A DNA stretch of 18,780 nt from Oxalobacteraceae bacterium. GTDB taxonomy: Bacteria > Pseudomonadota > Gammaproteobacteria > Burkholderiales > Burkholderiaceae_D. The notes beneath the pieces were generated by a model. That model ran no database searches, was not told the DNA's origin, and was given only the letters and a program-made list of their open reading frames with translations. This document shows, piece after piece, positions 13,944-18,780 of the stretch (positions within the stretch are counted from its first letter, which is position 1; each line of letters opens with the position of its first letter). Position numbers and translations under genes: made by a program. The stretch lies in contig CANKWG010000016.1 in the NCBI GenBank assembly GCA_947487325.1, positions 1 through 18,780 on the forward strand, in the 5' to 3' direction.

Positions 13944-14840
13944 ATGACAACACACGAAGCATTAACAGGATCAACACGCACAGCGCGTCTCGAAATTGAA
14001 TACCTTGAATGGAATCCCGCCGGCACTCGTACCATGGTGCTGGTTCATGGCTGGCCGGATTCCGTACGTACCTGGTTTCAGGTAGCACCCGCGTTTGCTG
14101 CTGCCGGCTATCGCGTACTCGCACCTTCGGTTCGTGGTTACGCGGGAACGCGCTTCATTGATGCTGCCACGCCGCGCAGTGCGCAATTGTCCGCGCTGGG
14201 TCGCGATCTGCTTGATTTCATTGATGCACTTGGGCTGCACAATCCCGTACTGGTCGGACATGATTGGGGTGCGCGTGCCGTTGCCAACGCAGCTGGTTTG
14301 CGGCCGGGTGTGGCTTCGCATCTGGTGATGGTATCGGTGGGCTATGGCACCAACACGGTTCAGCAGCAGCTGAGTTTGGAGCTGGCCCAAAATTATTGGT
14401 ATCACTGGTTTATGGCGACGCCATTGGGTGAGCGATCACTGCGCGAAGATAGGCGTGCATTTGCTCGTCGCATGTGGGATCTGTGGTCGCCACCGGGATG
14501 GTTTGATGAAGCGGAGTTCGAAGCGACCGCGCAGGCTTTTGATAATCCTGATTGGGTGGCGATCACCTTGAGTTGTTATCGTCACCGTTGGGGCTTGGCC
14601 GAGGGCGATCCCTCTTATGCGGGCGATGATGCGGCACTCGAACCTTTGCCGGTGCTGGCTGATCCTATGCTGGTAATTCACGGCGCTGTGGATGCCGTAA
14701 ATCCACCGCATACATCTGCCGGCAAGGAAGCTTGGTTCAGCGGCATGTACCAACGTGTTTTGGTGGATGGCGTGGGACATTTTCCGCAGCGCGAAGCGCC
14801 GCAGAATTTCATTAAGACGGTGCTGGAATTCTGTTGCTGA
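13944..14840 (+). CDS. alpha/beta hydrolase, epoxide-hydrolase-like
   Basis: The 298-residue enzyme has the oxyanion motif HGWPDS (35-40) and the nucleophile elbow GHDWGA with Asp107, which points to the epoxide hydrolase/haloalkane dehalogenase branch rather than serine esterases. Asp250 (HGAVDAV) and His279 (GVGHFPQ) complete the triad. A helical cap lies at about 140-225. Tyr212 in CYRHRW, and the Tyr151/Tyr153 pair in NYWYHW, could be the tyrosines that hold the epoxide ring, which favours epoxide hydrolase over dehalogenase. No signal peptide, so cytoplasmic. It is followed by a TonB-dependent receptor gene 65 bp later on the same strand, possibly cotranscribed. The natural substrate is not indicated. 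The N-terminus fits the family, but the ATG has no clear ribosome site. Confidence 0.87.
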   Translation: MTTHEALTGSTRTARLEIEYLEWNPAGTRTMVLVHGWPDSVRTWFQVAPAFAAAGYRVLAPSVRGYAGTRFIDAATPRSAQLSALGRDLLDFIDALGLHNPVLVGHDWGARAVANAAGLRPGVASHLVMVSVGYGTNTVQQQLSLELAQNYWYHWFMATPLGERSLREDRRAFARRMWDLWSPPGWFDEAEFEATAQAFDNPDWVAITLSCYRHRWGLAEGDPSYAGDDAALEPLPVLADPMLVIHGAVDAVNPPHTSAGKEAWFSGMYQRVLVDGVGHFPQREAPQNFIKTVLEFCC

Positions 14841-14905
14841 TGGTATAAGCCTGTATGATGTCGCTGCGTTAGATAAGATCACGGCGTTATACACGCTATC
14901 AGACA

Positions 14906-16966
14906 ATGAATCATTACCAACTGCCGCGCAGTTCCTCTCAGTTTTATGGACTGGCGATTTCAATTCTGAGTGTTTCGCCTATGGCATGGTGCGATGACAT
15001 TCGTAGTTTGCCGCCTGTCCAAGTGTTTAGTTCGCGTCACAGTTTGCTGGGTGCGGCTGATACTGCGAACGAAGGAGCTGTCGGACAGGCGCAAATCAAT
15101 ACGCGCGTGGTGGCTCGTACGGGTGAGGTTCTTGAGGTTGTGCCAGGATTGATCGTCAGTCAGCACAGTGGTGAAGGTAAAGCTAATCAATATTTTCTGC
15201 GCGGCGTTAATCTGGATCACGGTATTGACTTTCGATTGACGCTGGACGGCATGCCCATCAATCAGCGCAGTCATGCGCACGGTCAGGGCTGGGCAGATCT
15301 GAATTTTCTGATTCCTGAACTGATCTCTTCGATTCACTATCGCAAGGGGCCTTACTACGCCGCCGAAGGCGATTTCAGTTCGGTCGGTTCAGCCAATATT
15401 TTTTATGCTGATGCGCTGGATAAGGGTATAGCGAGCATCGGGATAGGGCAGGGCGGTTATTACCGAACGTTGCTCACGAATGCGCCAAAATTTCATAATG
15501 GCCGGTTACTCTACGCGCTTGAGCTTTCTCACTATGACGGTCCATGGATAAACCCCGATAACTACAAAAAGTACAACGGGGTACTTCGTTACTCCGAAGG
15601 TAACAATGCCAATGGTTTCAATATCACTGCACTGGCTTATTCAGGTCAGTGGAACTCTACAGATCAGATACCGTGGAGCGAGTACAAGCAGGGATTGATT
15701 TCGCGTTGGGGTTCAATGGATACCTCATCTGGTGCGAATGCCAGTCGCTACAGCCTATCGGGCGAGTGGAGGCAGTCGGATGCGAGCGGTACGATGAAGG
15801 CGCAAGCCTACGTGATTCAGAATTATCTCGATCTGTATTCCAATTTTAGCTATGTGGCCGATGAGCAGTTCAATCAGCGCGATAGCCGGGTGACGTCAGG
15901 TTTTAATCTCTCGCGGAGCTGGAATGTTGCTGGTCTGGGCAGAGAGGCTGTCAATACGTTGGGCATGCAATTCCAGAACGATAATGCATTCAATGGTCTT
16001 CACACGACAGAGCGCCGTGTACGTATTGCGACTACGCGCAGCGATCACATTACGCAGAGCAGTATTGGTATCTACGGCGAGAATCATGTGCACTGGAATG
16101 ACTGGCTGCGCACCGTCAGCGGTGTGCGCGGTGATTTTTTCCGATTCAAAAATCTGGGCTTGAGTCATTCCACCAATACCGACACGATCAGTGATTTCAT
16201 CGCCAGTCCCAAGTTGAATGTCGTGTTTGGTCCGTGGTACAGCACTGAGTACTACTACAGTGTTGGCAGCGGCTTTCATTCGAATGACACACGGGGTGTT
16301 ACCGCTGGCACGGGTTTCATGGGTGCCGCAGGAAGATCGCAAGGTCTGGTGCGCAGCTTCGGACACGAGGTAGGCATCAGAACCGAAATCATCAATGGCT
16401 TGCAAAGCAGTATCGCCTTGTTTCAGCTCGATAATGCGTCCGAGATTGTGTACGTCGGCGATGAGGGCACGACCGAGGACTCGGGTCGTCGCAGTCGTCG
16501 TGTGGGCTGGGAGTTTAATAATTACTACAAAGCGTCCGACTGGCTGACGATTGATGCGGACGTTGCGTTTGCAAGGGCGCGGTTCAGGGACGCCGGAGGT
16601 GAGGGGCGCTTCATTGAGGGTGCTGTTGAAGGCGTGGCTTCACTGGCGGCGGTCGTGGATGATGGTGGGTCTTATTATGGTTCTGCACAATTTCGCTATT
16701 TCGGGCCGCGTCCTCTCACGGAGGACAACAGCGTGCGTTCTGATGGTACAAGAACTGTGAACGGCCGCGTGGGCTACCGTATTGATAAAAATACGCAGCT
16801 TGAACTGGTGGGCTTCAATTTGTTTGGTCGCGAGGACTCCGCCATTGATTACTACGGTGACTACAACGCAGAAAGTATTGGCGGTGCACTGGGATCGGTA
16901 TCGGGCCGGGTTTTCCATCCGATCGAGCCCAGAACCTTCCGGCTAGTCCTCATTTCCCGCTACTGA
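14906..16966 (+). CDS. TonB-dependent outer-membrane receptor
   Basis: The 686-residue protein starts with a signal peptide (hydrophobic FYGLAISILSVSPMAW, cleavage near residues 26-29). A possible TonB box (LPPVQVFSS, 35-43) and a plug domain (about 60-170) follow: QYFLRGVNLDHG, LDGMPINQRSHAHGQG and YRKGPYYAAEGDFSSVGSANI. The rest is alternating-residue beta strands of a 22-stranded barrel, ending in an aromatic residue (LVLISRY) as outer-membrane barrels do. It would import a scarce ligand using TonB energy. The His-rich loop in the plug (SHAHGQG) belongs to a subfamily I recognise in shape but for which I know no proven ligand. No cobalamin riboswitch or clear Fur box is seen in the short upstream gap. 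The start codon has no strong ribosome site, though the signal peptide fits it well. A hairpin overlaps the stop codon. Confidence 0.92.
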   Translation: MNHYQLPRSSSQFYGLAISILSVSPMAWCDDIRSLPPVQVFSSRHSLLGAADTANEGAVGQAQINTRVVARTGEVLEVVPGLIVSQHSGEGKANQYFLRGVNLDHGIDFRLTLDGMPINQRSHAHGQGWADLNFLIPELISSIHYRKGPYYAAEGDFSSVGSANIFYADALDKGIASIGIGQGGYYRTLLTNAPKFHNGRLLYALELSHYDGPWINPDNYKKYNGVLRYSEGNNANGFNITALAYSGQWNSTDQIPWSEYKQGLISRWGSMDTSSGANASRYSLSGEWRQSDASGTMKAQAYVIQNYLDLYSNFSYVADEQFNQRDSRVTSGFNLSRSWNVAGLGREAVNTLGMQFQNDNAFNGLHTTERRVRIATTRSDHITQSSIGIYGENHVHWNDWLRTVSGVRGDFFRFKNLGLSHSTNTDTISDFIASPKLNVVFGPWYSTEYYYSVGSGFHSNDTRGVTAGTGFMGAAGRSQGLVRSFGHEVGIRTEIINGLQSSIALFQLDNASEIVYVGDEGTTEDSGRRSRRVGWEFNNYYKASDWLTIDADVAFARARFRDAGGEGRFIEGAVEGVASLAAVVDDGGSYYGSAQFRYFGPRPLTEDNSVRSDGTRTVNGRVGYRIDKNTQLELVGFNLFGREDSAIDYYGDYNAESIGGALGSVSGRVFHPIEPRTFRLVLISRY

Positions 16967-17029
16967 GCCCTCGGCTCAATTCAATCAGATGATTTCTGGC
17001 GAAAGCCGGGAAAAGTCATCCTTCCTCGC

Positions 17030-17065
17030 GCAATTTTCGGCTTTACCCGGCCGAAAATTGCTCTT
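17030..17065 (+). terminator. terminator-like hairpin after the TonB-dependent receptor gene
   Basis: GCAATTTTCGG (17030-17040) and CCGAAAATTGC (17051-17061) form an 11-bp perfect stem followed by TCTTT. A smaller TGAGCC/GGCTCA hairpin overlaps the stop codon near 16964-16978. AAAGCCG (17002-17008) could instead pair with CGGCTTT (17038-17044), which would break the terminator stem. Confidence 0.7.
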
Positions 17066-17171
17066 TAGGCACTATTTCTGAATGCAAACACCCTTAATCA
17101 CCTTGATTTCCCTAGGTCTATCCTACAACCGAGTTTTTTTGTGACTGATGGGTTGACGAATGACTGATTTA

Positions 17172-17199
17172 TTGTCAGTATTCAATTACAGCCTATAGT
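17172..17199 (+). promoter_or_regulatory. sigma-70-like puc promoter
   Basis: TTGTCA (17172-17177, five of six consensus bases), a 16-bp spacer and TATAGT (17194-17199, five of six). The -35 lies in operator 1 and the -10 abuts operator 2, so a repressor on both sites would exclude RNA polymerase. The leader to pucB would be about 105 nt. Confidence 0.65.
17173..17190. promoter_or_regulatory. PpsR/CrtJ-type operator 1 of puc
   Basis: TGTCAGTATTCAATTACA matches TGT-N12-ACA, the site of the PpsR/CrtJ oxygen- and light-responsive repressor of photosynthesis genes. It overlaps the proposed -35 box TTGTCA. The arms beyond TGT/ACA are imperfect. Confidence 0.75.
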
Positions 17200-17216
17200 G
17201 TAAATATATATTTACA
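17199..17216. promoter_or_regulatory. PpsR/CrtJ-type operator 2 of puc (perfect palindrome)
   Basis: TGTAAATATATATTTACA is a perfect 18-bp palindrome and an exact TGT-N12-ACA. It starts 8 bp after operator 1 ends, the spacing at which CrtJ is known to bind two palindromes cooperatively in the Rhodobacter capsulatus bchC promoter. Confidence 0.82.
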
Positions 17217-17313
17217 TATTTGGTTGCTCAATACCGCGTCAGCCTTCAGGGGATGCGGAGCGCCTGCAGGCGGGTCCGGCAGGGTTATGGGTGTTTTTCT
17301 AAGGAGTATTGAT

Positions 17314-17466
17314 ATGTCTGATAGAGACAAGGTTTGGCCTACTGGCCTGACAGAGGCAGAGTCTGAAGAGATTCATCGCCATCTGATCCAAGGGACGCAG
17401 CTGTTCGGGATGATTGCCGCATTCGCCCATCTGCTCGCGTACATCTATTCACCTTGGCTTCACTAA
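17314..17466 (+). CDS. pucB: light-harvesting complex 2 (LH2) beta chain
   Basis: The 50-residue antenna polypeptide sits in the inner membrane and binds bacteriochlorophyll a. KVWPTGLTEAESEEIH at the N-terminus and SPWLH at the end are LH2-like (compare Rhodobacter and Rhodoblastus PucB). His39 in FAHLL is the ligand of the ring bacteriochlorophyll, and His21 is the conserved second histidine. The membrane helix is about residues 26-45. Two oddities: Gln29 replaces the Arg that contacts B800 in most LH2 beta chains (GTQLF against GTRVF), and the stretch AYIYSPW is aromatic-rich like LH1. AAGGAG at 17301-17306 lies seven bases before the ATG; longer in-frame extensions to 17224 lack a ribosome site. 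pucA follows 18 bp later, and the two chains assemble as heterodimers into a ring. Confidence 0.93.
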   Translation: MSDRDKVWPTGLTEAESEEIHRHLIQGTQLFGMIAAFAHLLAYIYSPWLH

Positions 17467-17484
17467 TTTTCAGGAGAACTCAAG

Positions 17485-17709
17485 ATGATTTACGGAAAAA
17501 TGTGGTGTGTCGTTAAGCCTTCGGTGGGTATTCCCATCATCATCGGCGCCGTCGCTGTTGGTTCGTTTCTGGTGCATCTGTCACTGACACTGAACACAAC
17601 TTGGGTGAAGAAATTCCTCAACGGTAGTGCAGCACAGGTATCGGCAATCCAGTCTGACACGGTACAACCTGTGGCGATGCTGGTTGCAAAAGATCCTGCA
17701 CGAAAGTAG
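17485..17709 (+). CDS. pucA: LH2 alpha chain with LH3-like Phe44-Leu45 and extended C-terminus
   Basis: The 74-residue chain aligns without gaps to Rhodoblastus acidophilus LH2 alpha from Met1: MIYGKMWCVVKP, then GIP, then His31, the bacteriochlorophyll ligand, and TTW at 38-40. At positions 44-45, where B800-850 complexes have Tyr-Trp or Tyr-Tyr hydrogen-bonding the pigment acetyl groups, this chain has Phe-Leu. That is the pair found in the B800-820 (LH3) complex of strain 7050. After NGSAA the chain runs about 25 residues beyond the usual end (ending AKDPARK). Rubrivivax gelatinosus LH2 alpha has a comparable extension, though this one is less Ala/Pro-rich. AGGAG lies eight bases before the ATG. 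It is not LH1 alpha, which lacks the GKxW...VxP start. Confidence 0.93.
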   Translation: MIYGKMWCVVKPSVGIPIIIGAVAVGSFLVHLSLTLNTTWVKKFLNGSAAQVSAIQSDTVQPVAMLVAKDPARK

Positions 17710-17723
17710 TTTTGTTCGGGATT

Positions 17724-17755
17724 CATGGTTCGGGACCTGCAGGTTCCGAACCATG
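17724..17755 (+). other. intercistronic stem-loop between pucA and pucC
   Basis: CATGGTTCGGGACC (17724-17737) pairs with GGTTCCGAACCATG (17742-17755), 14 bp with a single G-T pair and a TGCA tetraloop. No T-run follows. Such hairpins behind antenna genes in puf and puc operons block 3' decay and partly stop transcription, giving far more antenna than downstream product. Confidence 0.85.
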
Positions 17756-17808
17756 GCCGAAACCACTTCCTGAACAGGTAACTGGCGTCGGGAAACGTCG
17801 GGAACGAC

Positions 17809-18780
17809 ATGCAGACACCTACCGTTCAAGAGGAAATGCGCCATCTCTGGGCCAGAATTGGTTCCAGATTTCTCCCTTTTGCTGACGCCGCGACACCGGA
17901 TCTTCCGCTCTCGCGTCTGTTGAGACTATCTCTGTTTCAGGTATCGGTTGGCATGGCCTTGGTACTGATGATCGGCACCCTGACTCGGGTGATGATCGTC
18001 GAACTCAAAGTGCCAGCATCACTGGTCGGCATCATGATTGCACTGCCACTGATCTTTGCGCCTTTCCGCGCCATCATTGGTTTTCGCTCGGATCATCATC
18101 GTTCTGCCTTAGGCTGGCGCCGTGTGCCTTATCTATGGATGGGTACGATGGTGCAGTTCGGCGGGCTGGCCATCATGCCTTTTGCGCTGCTGGTGCTCTC
18201 CGGCATGGGTAACGCGTCGAATGCGCCCGCTTGGGTTGGCCCTATGGCGGCGGGTATTGCTTTCCTGCTGGTCGGCGCCGGCTTACACACAATTCAGACA
18301 GTTGGGCTGGCGCTAGCGACGGATCTAGCAACGCCTGAGTCTCGTCCCAAAGTTGTCGGACTGATGTATGTGATGCTTTTGCTGGGCATGATCGTCAGCG
18401 CCATCCTTTTTGGTATCGCGCTGGCCGAATTCAGTCCCTTGCGTTTGATTCGCGTGATTCAGGCAGCCGCTATCCTAACGATAGTGCTGAATGTTGCCGC
18501 GCTTTGGAAACAGGAGTCGCGCAGTCGCAATCGCGCTGGCGCCCCTGCTGTGGCACCAGATTTCAGGATGTCCTGGCAACATTTTTGTGAGGGCCAGCAT
18601 GCAGTACGCCGCTTGGTTGCGATCGGCTTGGGCACGATGGCCTTCACCATGGAAGACGTGCTGCTGGAACCTTATGGTGGCGAGATTCTAGGTCTGAGCG
18701 TGGGCGCGACCACCGCCCTGACTGCGGCACTGGCCGTCGGCGGTCTGCTGGGATTCGGATTCGCCTCACGTGTTCTGAGC
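17809..18780 (+). CDS. pucC: PucC-type light-harvesting assembly protein (partial, 3' end outside window)
   Basis: The frame is open from this ATG to the window end, giving 324 residues; family members have about 460-480, so roughly a third is missing. It belongs to the BCH2/PucC/LhaA branch of the major facilitator fold, inner-membrane proteins needed to assemble LH2 (or LH1) and perhaps to deliver bacteriochlorophyll. Family marks are GFRSDHHRSALGWRRVPYLW after the second helix, the segment HTIQTVGLALATDLATPES, and FTMEDVLLEPYGGEILGLSV near the end. About eight hydrophobic segments are visible. An in-frame stop at 17779-17781 leaves this ATG as the first usable start; the ribosome site (GGGA) is weak, consistent with low expression. 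It lies 99 bp after pucA, behind the hairpin. Position makes PucC more likely than LhaA. Confidence 0.93.
   Translation, partial: MQTPTVQEEMRHLWARIGSRFLPFADAATPDLPLSRLLRLSLFQVSVGMALVLMIGTLTRVMIVELKVPASLVGIMIALPLIFAPFRAIIGFRSDHHRSALGWRRVPYLWMGTMVQFGGLAIMPFALLVLSGMGNASNAPAWVGPMAAGIAFLLVGAGLHTIQTVGLALATDLATPESRPKVVGLMYVMLLLGMIVSAILFGIALAEFSPLRLIRVIQAAAILTIVLNVAALWKQESRSRNRAGAPAVAPDFRMSWQHFCEGQHAVRRLVAIGLGTMAFTMEDVLLEPYGGEILGLSVGATTALTAALAVGGLLGFGFASRVLS

Noticed and set aside
14841..14905. Cobalamin riboswitch or Fur box before the TonB-dependent receptor
   Set aside because: The 65-bp gap is too short for a cobalamin riboswitch, and I find no convincing 19-bp Fur palindrome.
17314..17709. Reading the antenna genes as pufBA (LH1)
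   Set aside because: The alpha chain starts MxxGKxWxVVxP with GIP and TTW, which are LH2 marks. The beta chain has the KVWPxGLT start and PWLH end, and pucC rather than pufLM follows. The LH1-like aromatic stretch in beta is noted as an oddity only.

Overview
The window reads as chromosomal DNA of a phototrophic proteobacterium. I favour a betaproteobacterium of the Burkholderiales/Rhodocyclales kind; a gammaproteobacterial aerobic anoxygenic phototroph is the main alternative. The grounds are a pucBAC light-harvesting operon with a C-terminally extended LH2 alpha chain, two PpsR/CrtJ-type operators, a PQQ precursor gene and moderate GC content. No rRNA, tRNA, CRISPR array, transposase or integrase is visible, so this looks like ordinary chromosome apart from a large AT-richer RTX gene.

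Layout. (1) 1-500: pqqA, the 24-residue PQQ precursor, is closed off by its own terminator with no pqqBCDE behind it. A 40-residue membrane protein with its own terminator follows. (2) 793-2657: a CxxCxxCC (YkgJ-type) metal-cluster protein overlaps a GNAT/FemAB-like transferase. They converge on a small SET-domain methyltransferase across a long hairpin. (3) 2842-7471: a regulated catabolic unit made of a strong promoter, a perfect 28-bp palindrome, a GntR/FCD regulator, a 38-codon leader ORF coupled to an acyl-CoA ligase, and a ThDP-dependent enzyme of the 2-hydroxyacyl-CoA lyase/acetolactate synthase type, closed by a terminator. I infer that the ligase activates a carboxylic acid, perhaps a 2-hydroxy acid, and the ThDP enzyme cleaves the thioester. 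(4) 7536-12173, minus strand: a 1545-residue protein made almost only of RTX calcium-binding repeats, with recent internal duplications. (5) 12584-13819, minus strand: a natural fusion of S-adenosylmethionine decarboxylase and spermidine synthase. (6) 13944-16966: an epoxide-hydrolase-like alpha/beta hydrolase and a TonB-dependent receptor. (7) 17173-18780: the pucBAC operon, with two TGT-N12-ACA operators 8 bp apart around a sigma-70-like promoter, LH2 beta, LH2 alpha, an intercistronic hairpin, and pucC running off the end.

The most interesting signal is in the antenna genes. The alpha chain has Phe44-Leu45 where B800-850 LH2 has Tyr-Trp or Tyr-Tyr. That is the substitution known from low-light B800-820 (LH3) complexes. 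The beta chain has Gln where the B800-contacting Arg is normally found. The sequence therefore predicts a blue-shifted peripheral antenna. Second in interest is the GntR-controlled ligase/ThDP-lyase module with its palindromic operator and coupled leader peptide.
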